Source of the DNA: Terribium retamae
GTDB lineage: Bacteria; Pseudomonadota; Alphaproteobacteria; Rhizobiales; Rhizobiaceae
Length of the DNA stretch: 50,406 bases
Direction: 5' to 3'
Assembly (NCBI RefSeq): GCF_022347545.1
Contig: NZ_JAKREW010000035.1
Location: forward strand, 1 to 50,406
The position numbers and the translations under genes were made by a program. Within the stretch, counting starts at the first letter, position 1, and each line of letters opens with the position of its first letter. Positions 23,270-32,564 of the stretch are shown here, one piece after another. A model generated the notes under the pieces. That model ran no database searches and was not told the origin of the DNA. It saw nothing but the letters and a program-made list of their open reading frames with translations.

Positions 23270-25576
23270 TTGACGAAAAAGCCGCGCGAGACCGCGACGA
23301 GCGACAATGCTGACTGGGCGGCTTCCACTGCCGACGTCAAGGCGATCGTGGCGGGTACGCATGGCAATCCCTTCTCTGTCCTGGGTGTCCAGGAAGCTGG
23401 AAAAGGATTCGTCGCGCGGTGTTTCACTCCCGATGCCGAGACGGTCGTCGTTCACACGCTGGCCGGCAAGGGGATCGGCGAACTTTCCCGCCGCGGCGAG
23501 GCCGGCTTCTTCGAAGGGCCGATCGGAGTCAGCAAACGTCAGCCAGTCAAATACCAGGCACGCAATGCAGGTGGCGAGTGGTGGATCACAGATCCCTATT
23601 CCTTCGGGCCAGTCCTCGGGCCGATCGACGATTACTACATGGCGGAAGGCTCGCATCTTCGCCTGTTCGACAAGCTGGGTGCGCATCTCATCGACCATGA
23701 GGGGGTGGGTGGCGTGCATTTCGCCGTCTGGGCGCCAAATGCAAAACGGGTCTCCATCGTCGGCGATTTCAACGCATGGGATGGCCGTCGCCATCCGATG
23801 CGTCTGCGGCAGGATAGCGGCATTTGGGAGATATTCATTCCCGACCTCGGCGAGGGGCGGCCCTACAAATACGAGATCGTCGGGGCAAAAGGCGTTCGCC
23901 TGCCGCTCAAGGCAGACCCCTTCGCTTTCCGCTCGGAACTACGCCCCGCCACTGCCTCGGTGACGGCGGCTCCCTCAGCGCACAAATGGGGTGATGCCGT
24001 TCATCGCAAATTCTGGCGCGAGGCGGAGGCGCGCCGCCAGCCCATTTCGATCTACGAGGTTCACGCCGGCTCGTGGCAGCGCAATGAGGACGATAGCTTT
24101 CTGACCTGGGACGAGTTGGCGGAGCGGCTAATCCCATATGTGATCGACATCGGTTTCACGCACATCGAACTGCTGCCGATCTCGGAGCATCCCTACGACC
24201 CGTCCTGGGGCTATCAGACCACCGGCCTCTATGCCCCGACCGCTCGCTTCGGTGACACGGAAGGTTTCGCGCGGTTCGTCGACGGCGCTCATAGGGCCGG
24301 CATCGGCGTTATCCTCGACTGGGTGCCGGCGCATTTCCCGACCGACGAGTTCGGCCTCGCCAAGTTCGATGGCACCGCCCTTTACGAGCATGCCGACCCA
24401 CGCAAGGGCTATCAGCCCGACTGGAACACGCTGATCTACAATTTTGGCCGGCGCGAGGTGTTGTCCTTCCTCGTCAACAACGCGCTTTACTGGGCCGAAA
24501 AATACCATGTCGACGGGCTGCGCGTGGATGCCGTCGCTTCGATGCTCTACCTCGACTACTCACGCAAGGCCGGCGAGTGGATCCCGAACGAAAAGGGCGG
24601 GCGCGAGAACCTCGAGGCCGTCGCCTTCCTGCAGCGCATGAACAAGGAGCTCTATGGGAGTCATCCCGGCGTCATGACGATTGCTGAGGAATCCACCTCC
24701 TGGCCCAAGGTTTCACATCCGGTGCATGAGGGCGGGCTGGGTTTCGGCTTCAAGTGGAACATGGGTTTCATGAACGACACGCTGGAATACCTCGCCCGCG
24801 AGCCGATCTTCCGCAAGCACCATCACAACCAGATCACCTTCGGGCTGATGTATGCCTTCACCGAAAATTTCGTGCTGCCGCTCTCGCATGACGAGGTGGT
24901 GCACGGAAAGTCGACCCTGATCGGCAAGATGGCCGGCGATGATTGGCAGAAATTCGCAACGCTGCGCGCGTACTACGCGTTCATGTGGGGCTACCCCGGC
25001 AAAAAGCTGCTGTTCATGGGACAGGAATTCGCGCAGCGCCGAGAATGGAGCGAGGCCCGCGCGCTCGACTGGGACATGCTGCAACACGCTCCGCATCGCG
25101 GCGTGCGCGACGTCGTGCGCGATTTGAACCATCTATATCGCGAGAAGCCGGCGCTGCATGCGCGTGATTGCGAGCCGGAGGGGTTTGAGTGGCTGATTGT
25201 CGATGACGCCGAGAATTCGGTGTTTGCCTGGCTGCGCAAGGCGCCGGGCGTCAATCCGGTTGCCGTCCTTTCGAATTTCACGCCGGTTCCGCGCGAGAAT
25301 TACCGCGTTCCCTTGCCGGAGGCAGGCACCTGGCGCGAGATCATGAATACCGACGCCGCTTCTTATGGCGGGTCCGGCAAGGGCAATGGCGGCGCCGTGG
25401 AAGCGCATGCTGAAGGCGATCGCGCGGCGGCGCTGATGGTGTTGCCGCCATTGGCGACGCTTATGCTGGAATTCGTGCCCGCGACCAAAGGCAGGAAGGT
25501 CGACGGGCGGACAAATTCGGGTACGGGGTCGCGAACGAGGAAAGCTGCGGTCTCAAGGGCAAAGCAGGGAGGTTGA
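23270..25576 (+). CDS. glgB: 1,4-alpha-glucan branching enzyme
   Basis: The 768-residue GH13_8 enzyme transfers alpha-1,4-glucan segments to make alpha-1,6 branches. Order: N-terminal beta-sandwich (about residues 25-130), CBM48 (VHFAVWAPNAKRVSIVGDFNAW, residues 149-170), catalytic barrel with SIYEVHAGSW (260-269), nucleophile Asp420 in VDGLRVDAV, acid/base Glu473 in TIAEESTSWP, and Asp541 in LSHDEVVHGK. A basic low-complexity tail (SRTRKAAVSRAKQGG) makes it somewhat longer than the usual 730 residues. The start is TTG 23270 with GGGAGGGG upstream; no ATG fits better. It follows glgP by 52 bp and its stop lies 2 bp before glgC. Confidence 0.95.
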   Translation: MTKKPRETATSDNADWAASTADVKAIVAGTHGNPFSVLGVQEAGKGFVARCFTPDAETVVVHTLAGKGIGELSRRGEAGFFEGPIGVSKRQPVKYQARNAGGEWWITDPYSFGPVLGPIDDYYMAEGSHLRLFDKLGAHLIDHEGVGGVHFAVWAPNAKRVSIVGDFNAWDGRRHPMRLRQDSGIWEIFIPDLGEGRPYKYEIVGAKGVRLPLKADPFAFRSELRPATASVTAAPSAHKWGDAVHRKFWREAEARRQPISIYEVHAGSWQRNEDDSFLTWDELAERLIPYVIDIGFTHIELLPISEHPYDPSWGYQTTGLYAPTARFGDTEGFARFVDGAHRAGIGVILDWVPAHFPTDEFGLAKFDGTALYEHADPRKGYQPDWNTLIYNFGRREVLSFLVNNALYWAEKYHVDGLRVDAVASMLYLDYSRKAGEWIPNEKGGRENLEAVAFLQRMNKELYGSHPGVMTIAEESTSWPKVSHPVHEGGLGFGFKWNMGFMNDTLEYLAREPIFRKHHHNQITFGLMYAFTENFVLPLSHDEVVHGKSTLIGKMAGDDWQKFATLRAYYAFMWGYPGKKLLFMGQEFAQRREWSEARALDWDMLQHAPHRGVRDVVRDLNHLYREKPALHARDCEPEGFEWLIVDDAENSVFAWLRKAPGVNPVAVLSNFTPVPRENYRVPLPEAGTWREIMNTDAASYGGSGKGNGGAVEAHAEGDRAAALMVLPPLATLMLEFVPATKGRKVDGRTNSGTGSRTRKAAVSRAKQGG

Positions 25577-25578
25577 TA

Positions 25579-26844
25579 ATGGCGGATTTCAAACGGTCGC
25601 AACCGCTGGCACGCGATGCGATGGCTTATGTATTGGCCGGCGGACGCGGTAGTCGCCTCAAGGAATTGACCGACAGGCGCGCGAAACCTGCGGTCTATTT
25701 CGGTGGCAAGACCCGTATCATCGACTTCGCGCTTTCAAACGCCCTGAACTCCGGTATCCGCCGCCTGGGTGTGGCCACCCAATACAAGGCGCACTCCCTG
25801 ATCCGTCATCTGCAGCGCGGCTGGAACTTCCTCAGGCCCGAACGAAACGAGAGTTTCGATATCCTGCCCGCTAGCCAGCGCGTCTCGGAAACGCAGTGGT
25901 ACGAAGGCACCGCCGACGCGGTCTATCAGAACATCGACATCATCGAGGCCTATGGGCCCGAATACATGGTGATCCTCGCTGGCGACCACATCTACAAGAT
26001 GGATTACGAACTGATGCTGCGCCAGCACGTCGATGCTGGCGCGGATGTCACCGTGGGCTGTCTCGAAGTGCCGCGCATGGAAGCGACCGGCTTCGGGGTC
26101 ATGCATGTCGACACCAAGGACAATATCATCTCCTTCATCGAGAAGCCGGCCGATCCGCCCGGCATCCCCGACAAGCCGGACTACGCGCTGGCCTCGATGG
26201 GCATCTACGTCTTCAAGACCAAGTTCCTGATGGAGCAGTTGCGCCGCGATGCCGCCGAGCCGGAGTCCAGCCGCGACTTCGGCAAGGACATCATCCCCCA
26301 CATCGTCCAGCACGGAAAGGCCGTGGCCCACCGTTTCGCCAAATCTTGTGTGCGTTCGACAGCGGAGGCCAGTCCCTATTGGCGCGATGTCGGAACCATC
26401 GACGCCTATTGGGAAGCCAATATCGATCTGACCGATATCACGCCCGAACTCGATCTCTACGATCGCGACTGGCCGATCTGGACTTATGCGGAGCTGAAGC
26501 CGCCGGCCAAGTTCGTGCACGACGACGAGGGGCGGCGCGGCATGGCGGTCTCCTCGCTGGTGTCGGGCGACTGCATCGTGTCGGGCGCGTCCTTGAAGCG
26601 CAGCCTGATCTTCACCGGCGCACGAATCAATTCCTACTCCAGCCTCGACCACGTCGTCATGCTGCCGGACTGCCATGTCGGCCGCAATGCGCGACTGACC
26701 AATGTCGTCATCGACCATGGCGTGCACATCCCTGAAGGGCTGATCGTCGGTGAAGACCAGGAACTCGACCGCAAGCGCTTCCGTGTTTCGGAACGGGGCA
26801 TTGTTCTGATAACGCAGGACATGATCGACAGGTTGGGAACGTAA
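25579..26844 (+). CDS. glgC: Glucose-1-phosphate adenylyltransferase (ADP-glucose pyrophosphorylase)
   Basis: The 421-residue enzyme makes ADP-glucose, the committed step of bacterial glycogen synthesis. Motifs: AYVLAGGRGSRLKELTDRRA (residues 16-35, nucleotide binding), FALSNALNSGIRRLGVATQY, GTADAVYQN, AGDHIYKMDY, and SFIEKPADPP; a C-terminal beta-helix follows (VSGASLKRSLIFTGARINSY; NVVIDHGVHIPEG). The length of 420 is usual for the Agrobacterium/Rhizobium type, which is activated by fructose 6-phosphate and pyruvate; that would link it to the fructose locus upstream (inference). I start at ATG 25579 with GGGAGG before it rather than TTG 25573. Confidence 0.96.
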   Translation: MADFKRSQPLARDAMAYVLAGGRGSRLKELTDRRAKPAVYFGGKTRIIDFALSNALNSGIRRLGVATQYKAHSLIRHLQRGWNFLRPERNESFDILPASQRVSETQWYEGTADAVYQNIDIIEAYGPEYMVILAGDHIYKMDYELMLRQHVDAGADVTVGCLEVPRMEATGFGVMHVDTKDNIISFIEKPADPPGIPDKPDYALASMGIYVFKTKFLMEQLRRDAAEPESSRDFGKDIIPHIVQHGKAVAHRFAKSCVRSTAEASPYWRDVGTIDAYWEANIDLTDITPELDLYDRDWPIWTYAELKPPAKFVHDDEGRRGMAVSSLVSGDCIVSGASLKRSLIFTGARINSYSSLDHVVMLPDCHVGRNARLTNVVIDHGVHIPEGLIVGEDQELDRKRFRVSERGIVLITQDMIDRLGT

Positions 26845-26847
26845 CGC

Positions 26848-28293
26848 ATGCAGGTTCTGTCCGTCACGCCGGAGATCTTCCCGCTGGTCAAGACCGGCGG
26901 GTTGGCCGATGTCGCCGGGGCCTTGCCCGTCGCGCTGGCCGGCAAAGGGGTGGCCATGCGCTCTCTCGTGCCCGGCTATCCGGTTGTGATGGAGGCCCTC
27001 AAGAAAAAGAAGGCTGCGGCCACCTATCAGGCGCTGTATGGCGGCAAGGCCACGGTCCAGGCCGCGCAGGTGGAGGGGCTCGATCTCTTGGTGCTCGACG
27101 CGCCGCATCTTTTCGATCGCGTCGGTGGCCCTTACGGCGACAGCAATGGTCGCGACTGGCCGGACAATTGGCGCCGCTTCGCCGCCTTGAGTCGTGTCGG
27201 CGGCGACATCGCCGGCGGCAGCATCGCCGGCTACAAGCCCGATATCGTGCATGCGCATGACTGGCAGGCGGCAATGACGCTGGCTTACATGCGCTACGGC
27301 AAGGCAGTTGGCACACCGTCGCTCATCACCGTGCACAATCTCGCCTTCCAGGGTCAGTTCGGTGCCGGGATCTTTGGCGAGCTCGGCTTGCCGGCAGAAG
27401 CCATGAGCCTCGACGGCGTCGAATATTATGGCGGCGTGGGCTATCTCAAGGCAGGTCTGCAAGCCGCATGGGCGATCACCACTGTCAGTCCGACCTATGC
27501 CCAGGAAATCCGTGTGCCGGAATTCGGCATGGGCCTGGACGGGCTGATCAATCTGCGGGCGGGCGATCTCCATGGCATCGTCAATGGCATCGATGTCGAC
27601 ATCTGGAATCCCGCTACCGACCAGCATCTGGTGTCGACCTATTCGGCAGAAACCTTGACCAAGCGCGCGGCCAACCGCGCCGCGGTCGAAGAGCGCTTCA
27701 ACCTCGCCAAGGACGACAGCCCGATCATCTGCGTGGTCAGCCGCCTCACCTGGCAAAAGGGGATCGATATTCTCGCCGCGATGGCTGATGGGATCGTCGC
27801 GGCTGGTGCCAGGCTTGCCGTGCTGGGCTCAGGCGATCCGGGTCTCGAAGGTGCGTTGCTGGCCGCCGCCGCTCGCCATCGCGGCCGCATCGGTACGGTC
27901 ATCGGCTATGACGAGGCATTGTCGCACCTTATGCAGGGCGGCTGCGATGCCATCATCATTCCTTCTCGTTTCGAGCCATGCGGCCTGACCCAGCTTTACG
28001 GTTTGCGCTATGGCTGCGTTCCGATGGTTGCGCGCACGGGCGGGCTGGCCGACACGATCATCGACGCCAACGAGGCGGCGGTGGCTGCCGGGGTGGCGAC
28101 AGGATTCCAGTTCGCCGCCAACAGCGGCGACGCATTGCTCCACGCCGTTCATCGGTTGATGCAGGCGCACGGCAACGCTGCCGACTGGACCTCGATCCAG
28201 CGGCAAGGCATGAAGGCTGATGTGTCCTGGGACCGCAGTGCCGGGAAATATGTCGAGCTCTATCGCTCGCTGCTTGCAAGGAAGGTTGCCTGA
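26848..28293 (+). CDS. glgA: Glycogen synthase (ADP-glucose type)
   Basis: A 481-residue GT5 enzyme extending alpha-1,4-glucan from ADP-glucose. The ADP-glucose contact KTGGLADVAGALP is at residues 15-27; IVHAHDWQAAMT, TVHNLAFQGQF, VSRLTWQKGIDIL and the C-terminal IIPSRFEPCGLTQLYGLRYG (catalytic Glu in the E-x7-E-like motif) are all present. It starts 3 bp after the glgC stop and ends 3 bp before pgm, so the five genes are very likely one transcript. Complete and normal in length. Confidence 0.96.
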   Translation: MQVLSVTPEIFPLVKTGGLADVAGALPVALAGKGVAMRSLVPGYPVVMEALKKKKAAATYQALYGGKATVQAAQVEGLDLLVLDAPHLFDRVGGPYGDSNGRDWPDNWRRFAALSRVGGDIAGGSIAGYKPDIVHAHDWQAAMTLAYMRYGKAVGTPSLITVHNLAFQGQFGAGIFGELGLPAEAMSLDGVEYYGGVGYLKAGLQAAWAITTVSPTYAQEIRVPEFGMGLDGLINLRAGDLHGIVNGIDVDIWNPATDQHLVSTYSAETLTKRAANRAAVEERFNLAKDDSPIICVVSRLTWQKGIDILAAMADGIVAAGARLAVLGSGDPGLEGALLAAAARHRGRIGTVIGYDEALSHLMQGGCDAIIIPSRFEPCGLTQLYGLRYGCVPMVARTGGLADTIIDANEAAVAAGVATGFQFAANSGDALLHAVHRLMQAHGNAADWTSIQRQGMKADVSWDRSAGKYVELYRSLLARKVA

Positions 28294-28296
28294 ACG

Positions 28297-29925
28297 ATGA
28301 TCCGTACCGTCGCCACCAAGCCCTTTGACGATCAAAAGCCCGGGACTTCCGGGCTGCGCAAGAAGGTGCCGGTGTTTCAGCAGGAGAATTATGTCGAGAA
28401 TTTCGTCCAGTCGATTTTCGACTCGCTGGAGGGCTTCCGGGGCAAGACGCTGGTGCTTGGGGGCGACGGCCGTTTCTACAATCGCGAGGTGGCGCAAAAA
28501 GTGATTGCCATTGCCGCAGCCAACGGCTTCGGCAAGGTCATGGTCGGACAAGGGGGAATCCTGTCGACGCCGGCTGCCTCCAACGTTATTCGCAAATACA
28601 AGGCCTTCGGCGGCATCATCCTGTCAGCCTCGCACAATCCCGGCGGCCCGCACGAGGACTTCGGTATCAAATACAATGCCGAGAACGGTGGCCCGGCGCC
28701 CGAGAAATTGACCGACGCGATCTACGCCCGCACCAGGGCAATCGCCGAATACAAGATCGCCGACATCACGCCGATCGATCTGGACACGATCGGTACGGTG
28801 AAGGCGGGCGACATGATTGTGGAGGTGATCGACCCCGTTGCCGACTATGCCGAGTTGATGGAAGCGCTGTTCGACTTCGACGCGCTGCGCAAACTGTTCA
28901 AATCCGGTTTCCGCATGCGCTTCGATGCCATGCACGCCGTGACCGGCCCTTACGCCAAGGAAATCCTGGAAAACCGGCTCGGCGCGGCCGCTGGCACCTG
29001 CCGCAATTTCAAGCCGTTGCCGGACTTCGGCGGCCATCACCCCGATCCGAACCTGGTTCATGCCAAACATCTCTATGACGAGATGATGGGACCGGATGCG
29101 CCGGACTTTGGCGCGGCCTCCGACGGCGATGGCGACCGCAACCTGATCATCGGCAAAGGCATCTTCGTCACACCGTCGGATTCGGTGGCTATGCTGGCAG
29201 CCAATGCGCATCTGGCGCCTGGCTACAAGGACGGTCTCAAGGGCATCGCTCGCTCCATGCCGACCAGTGGTGCAGCCGACCGCGTGGCTGAGAAGCTTGG
29301 CGTCGGTATTTATGAGACGCCGACCGGCTGGAAGTTCTTCGGCAATCTGCTCGATGCCGGCATGGCTACGATCTGCGGTGAGGAAAGTGCCGGCACCGGC
29401 TCCAACCATGTGCGCGAGAAAGACGGCCTCTGGGCCGTTCTGTTGTGGTTGTCGATCCTGGCTGCGCGCGGAGAAGGCGCCAAGGAGATCGTCACAAAGC
29501 ACTGGGCTGAATATGGCCGCAACTATTATTCGCGGCATGACTATGAGGAGGTCGACAGTGCCCGCGCCAATGCGCTGGTCGATGAACTGCGCGCCAAGCT
29601 CGACTCGCTTGCGGGCACGACTGTGCGCGGCTTGAAGATCGCTGCGGCCGACGATTTTTCCTATCACGATCCGGTTGACGGTTCGGTCAGCCAGAAGCAG
29701 GGCATCCGCATCCTGTTCGAGGGTGGCTCGCGCGTGGTATTGCGGCTCTCCGGAACCGGCACGTCAGGCGCGACGCTGCGTGTCTATATCGAGCGCTACG
29801 AGCCGGATCAGTCCAAGCATGGCCTCGACACACAGGAGGCGCTGGCCGATCTCATCGCGGCGGCCGATGAAATAGCTGGAATCAAGCGTCATACCGGCCG
29901 CGACGAGCCAAGTGTGATCACCTGA
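28297..29925 (+). CDS. pgm: Phosphoglucomutase
   Basis: A 542-residue alpha-D-phosphohexomutase interconverting glucose 6-phosphate and glucose 1-phosphate, feeding glgC. The phosphoserine is Ser112 in ILSASHNPGGPHEDFG; the metal loop ASDGDGDRN is near residues 273-281; the sugar-binding loop is CGEESAGTGSNHVREKDG and the phosphate-binding loop is VLRLSGTGTSGATLRVYIE. This is the GlcP-specific Pgm group of about 540-550 residues rather than the shorter ManB/GlmM group. Last gene of the glycogen operon, as in Agrobacterium, where pgm loss also affects surface glucans. A strong hairpin follows at 29934-29969. Confidence 0.96.
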   Translation: MIRTVATKPFDDQKPGTSGLRKKVPVFQQENYVENFVQSIFDSLEGFRGKTLVLGGDGRFYNREVAQKVIAIAAANGFGKVMVGQGGILSTPAASNVIRKYKAFGGIILSASHNPGGPHEDFGIKYNAENGGPAPEKLTDAIYARTRAIAEYKIADITPIDLDTIGTVKAGDMIVEVIDPVADYAELMEALFDFDALRKLFKSGFRMRFDAMHAVTGPYAKEILENRLGAAAGTCRNFKPLPDFGGHHPDPNLVHAKHLYDEMMGPDAPDFGAASDGDGDRNLIIGKGIFVTPSDSVAMLAANAHLAPGYKDGLKGIARSMPTSGAADRVAEKLGVGIYETPTGWKFFGNLLDAGMATICGEESAGTGSNHVREKDGLWAVLLWLSILAARGEGAKEIVTKHWAEYGRNYYSRHDYEEVDSARANALVDELRAKLDSLAGTTVRGLKIAAADDFSYHDPVDGSVSQKQGIRILFEGGSRVVLRLSGTGTSGATLRVYIERYEPDQSKHGLDTQEALADLIAAADEIAGIKRHTGRDEPSVIT

Positions 29926-29933
29926 GCAGTTTC

Positions 29934-29969
29934 CCGCCGTGGGAGGAGACATCTTCGCTCCCACGGCGG
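29934..29969. terminator. Bidirectional terminator between pgm and the SRPBCC gene
   Basis: Perfect 12-bp stem ccgccgtgggag (29934-29945) with its complement at 29958-29969, loop of 12. On the plus strand attgttgt follows. It ends the glg operon and, on the other strand, may end the convergent gene. Confidence 0.85.
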
Positions 29970-29976
29970 ATTGTTG

Positions 29977-30417
29977 TCAGGGGATGTTGGGTTCGACCAG
30001 ATTGGCGAGCTGCAGCAGGGATTCCTGCCAGCCTAAATAGCAGCCAGCCTCAGGGATCGCTTCCGGTACGCCAACCTGCACGATCTTGAGGTCGGTGCCG
30101 CAGAAGACTTCGGTGAGTTCGACCGTGACCTTGATCTCTCCCGGCAGGTTCGGATCGTCGAAGCGATCGGTGTAGACAAGCTTCCGGTTTGGCTCGAGTT
30201 CCAGAAACTCTCCGCCGAAAGAGTGCGCGTGGCCGGTCGTGTAGTTCTTGAACGCCATCCGGAAGCTGCCGCCAACCTTGGCATCGAAATGTTCGACGTT
30301 GCACAGGAAGCCATAGGGTGGCAGCCAACGACACAAGGCGTCAGCATCGACGAAGGCACGATAGACCTTTGCGGGCGGAGCTTTCAGAACACGATGCAAG
30401 CGGATGGTGTGGGGCAC
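29977..30417 (-). CDS. SRPBCC (START/Bet v1-fold) protein, AHSA1-like
   Basis: The 146-residue protein shows the AHSA1/activator-of-Hsp90-like START-fold pattern: IRLHRVLKAPPAKVYRAFVDADALCRWLPPYG at the start, GGSFRMAFKN, GGEFLELEPNRKLVYTDRFDD, and the C-terminal helix GWQESLLQLANLVEP. Such proteins form a hydrophobic cavity; many are encoded with ArsR regulators and their ligands are mostly unknown. Here no regulator is adjacent: the gene is convergent with pgm and divergent from glgX (149 bp). Normal length. A link to glycogen metabolism is not implied. Confidence 0.85.
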   Translation of the reverse strand: MPHTIRLHRVLKAPPAKVYRAFVDADALCRWLPPYGFLCNVEHFDAKVGGSFRMAFKNYTTGHAHSFGGEFLELEPNRKLVYTDRFDDPNLPGEIKVTVELTEVFCGTDLKIVQVGVPEAIPEAGCYLGWQESLLQLANLVEPNIP

Positions 30418-30566
30418 AACTTCCTCCTCGTCAGTTGCTGGTTTGGAATTCGAACCGCGGATTCAACAGGCAAGCGAGATGAAACCTGTGGTTTCGCGAT
30501 CTGGCAGGCTTGCTATTGTTGCCTGCCGGAGAGTCGCAGACAACATCGAAATCATCGCAGGAGCGC
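30418..30566. promoter_or_regulatory. Divergent region between the SRPBCC gene and glgX
   Basis: Two inverted repeats are visible: gaaacc-tgt-ggtttc (30481-30495) and ggcaggc (30503-30509) with gcctgcc (30521-30527). They are candidate operator sites for glgX. The glgX ATG has aggag four bases upstream. No clear -10/-35 pair was found. Confidence 0.35.
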
Positions 30567-32564
30567 ATGGCCCCCGTTACATTCGGAGCACGGCCCGACA
30601 AATCAGGCATTGAATTTGCGGTCTGGTCCAGTCGAGCCAGCAAGATCGAACTCTGCCTCTTCGACGCTGCCGACCACGAGATCGAGCGCCTGCCCATGGT
30701 GCCCGGGGAGAAGGATGTTTTCCAGCTGTATGTGAAGGGTGCCGGAGTGGGTATGCGCTACGGTTACCGGGCTGATGGCGATTATGATCCTGCACGCGGC
30801 CTTTGGTTCGATCCGGACAAATTGCTGGTCGATCCCTATGCCGTCGAGGTCGATCGCCCTTATGTCTATGATGCGAGGCTTGGTGCGCGGCGCGGCGAGG
30901 GTGGCGATACGGCGCCGTTGATGCCGAAAGCGATTGTGACGGCCTTGCCCACGGCGCCGTCGGTAGCGCCGCCGCTCTTCCAACCGGGGGGACTGATCTA
31001 CGAGTTGCCGGTCCGAGCCTTCTCCAAGCGCCATCCGGACGTGCCGAAAGAGGATCGCGGCACGTTGCGTGCGCTCGCCCATCCCGCCGTCATCGATCAC
31101 CTGAAGAAAATCGGCGTTTCCGCGGTCGAGTTGATGCCGGTCACGGCAAAGATCGATGAGCGCCATTTGCCTCCGCTTGGACTGACCAATGCCTGGGGCT
31201 ACAACCCTGTCACCTTCATGGCGCTGGACCCGCATCTGGCGCCGAGAGGCATGGCCGACCTGCAGGCGACGACGAATGCCCTGCGCCAGGCGGGAATCGG
31301 CGTGATCCTCGATCTGGTCTTCAACCACACCGGCGAGAGCGACGAGCGCGGTCCGACGCTGTCGCTGCGTGGCCTGGACAATCTCGCCTACTATCGTCAT
31401 GAGCCGGACGGTCGGTTGATCAATGACACCGGCACCGGCAATACGCTTGCCTGCGACCATCCGGCGGTGCGCGATCTGATCCTGGCAAGCTTGCGTTATT
31501 TCGTGAGCCATGCGGGTGTCGATGGTTTCCGCTTCGACCTTGCGCCCGTGCTGGGACGCGATGGCGAAGGTTTCAACGCAAACGCGCAACTGCTTGCTGC
31601 AATGCGCAGCGATCCGGTCCTCTCGGACCGTATCCTGATCGCCGAGCCATGGGATATTGGCCCGGGTGGCTATCAGCTCGGCCGATTTGGCTCGCCCTTT
31701 CTGGAATGGAACGACAAATATCGCGACGACGTCCGTCGGTTCTGGCGCGGCGACAGCGGTATGGTCGGACGGTTGGCGACGCGTTTGGCCGGCTCGTCCG
31801 ATGCTTTCATCGGAGAAAAGCAAAGCCGCAGCGTTAATTTCATCGCGGCCCACGATGGCATGACGCTGGCCGACCTCGTGCGTTACGAGAAAAAGCACAA
31901 CGAGGCGAATGGCGAAGCCAACCGAGATGGCCATGACGAGAACCTGTCATGGAACCTCGGTGTCGAAGGCGAAAGTGCGGAGCCTCGTATCGTTGCCGGA
32001 CGTGCCGGCGATCAGCGTGCGCTGCTTGCGACCCTGTTTGCCTCGCGCGGCACGATCATGCTGACTGCCGGCGACGAGTTCGGCCGCAGCCAGCACGGCA
32101 ACAACAATGCCTATGCACAGGACAACGAGCTCACCTGGCTGGATTGGGAAAAGTGCGATCTTGCCCTGGAGGACCATGTCGCCGCGCTATCGGCTCTGCG
32201 CCGCAGCCTGATTGCGTTGAGCGACACGGAATTCCTGACCGGACAGCCTCGCAATGACAAGAGTTTGCCCGATGTCGCCTGGATGACCGAAACCGGCCTG
32301 CCGATGGATGAAGCTGCCTGGAATGATCCGGTCCGACGCCGATTGATGATGGTTTTGGCCGGCGCGGGCGAAGATGCCGGCCGGCTCGCCGTTCTGGTCA
32401 ATGGCGACCGGCGCGCATCGACATTCGTGTTGCCGCTCCGCGACGGCTATCGTTGGCTCGATGCTCTTGATCAGGATGCGTCCGCCGAAGCCTGGCGTCT
32501 GGTGGAGGGCAGGGCGGTGGCTTTCATGATCGAGCGCAGGGCAGATAAAGGAGAGGCCGGATGA
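30567..32564 (+). CDS. glgX: Glycogen debranching enzyme GlgX
   Basis: The 665-residue GH13_11 enzyme cleaves alpha-1,6 branches of phosphorylase-limited glycogen. It has an N-terminal CBM48-like domain (FGARPDKSGIEFAVWSSRA; YGYRADGDYDPARGLWFDP, residues 65-83), the barrel with DLVFNHTGE (249-257), nucleophile Asp324 in VDGFRFDLAP, acid Glu360 in LIAEPWD, and NFIAAHDGMTLADLVRYEKKHN. I start at ATG 30567 (AGGAG upstream) rather than the open frame from 30510. It overlaps the next gene by 4 bp, so debranching and oligosaccharide hydrolysis are coupled. Separate promoter from the glgPBCA-pgm operon. Isoamylase (TreX) activity is possible, as the families are close. Confidence 0.92.
   Translation: MAPVTFGARPDKSGIEFAVWSSRASKIELCLFDAADHEIERLPMVPGEKDVFQLYVKGAGVGMRYGYRADGDYDPARGLWFDPDKLLVDPYAVEVDRPYVYDARLGARRGEGGDTAPLMPKAIVTALPTAPSVAPPLFQPGGLIYELPVRAFSKRHPDVPKEDRGTLRALAHPAVIDHLKKIGVSAVELMPVTAKIDERHLPPLGLTNAWGYNPVTFMALDPHLAPRGMADLQATTNALRQAGIGVILDLVFNHTGESDERGPTLSLRGLDNLAYYRHEPDGRLINDTGTGNTLACDHPAVRDLILASLRYFVSHAGVDGFRFDLAPVLGRDGEGFNANAQLLAAMRSDPVLSDRILIAEPWDIGPGGYQLGRFGSPFLEWNDKYRDDVRRFWRGDSGMVGRLATRLAGSSDAFIGEKQSRSVNFIAAHDGMTLADLVRYEKKHNEANGEANRDGHDENLSWNLGVEGESAEPRIVAGRAGDQRALLATLFASRGTIMLTAGDEFGRSQHGNNNAYAQDNELTWLDWEKCDLALEDHVAALSALRRSLIALSDTEFLTGQPRNDKSLPDVAWMTETGLPMDEAAWNDPVRRRLMMVLAGAGEDAGRLAVLVNGDRRASTFVLPLRDGYRWLDALDQDASAEAWRLVEGRAVAFMIERRADKGEAG

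Noticed and set aside
25735..27756. Long minus-strand open frame (673 codons) across glgC and glgA
   Set aside because: It is a mirror of two well-conserved plus-strand genes in GC-rich DNA; its translation is rich in His, Asp and Arg and has no recognisable domain.
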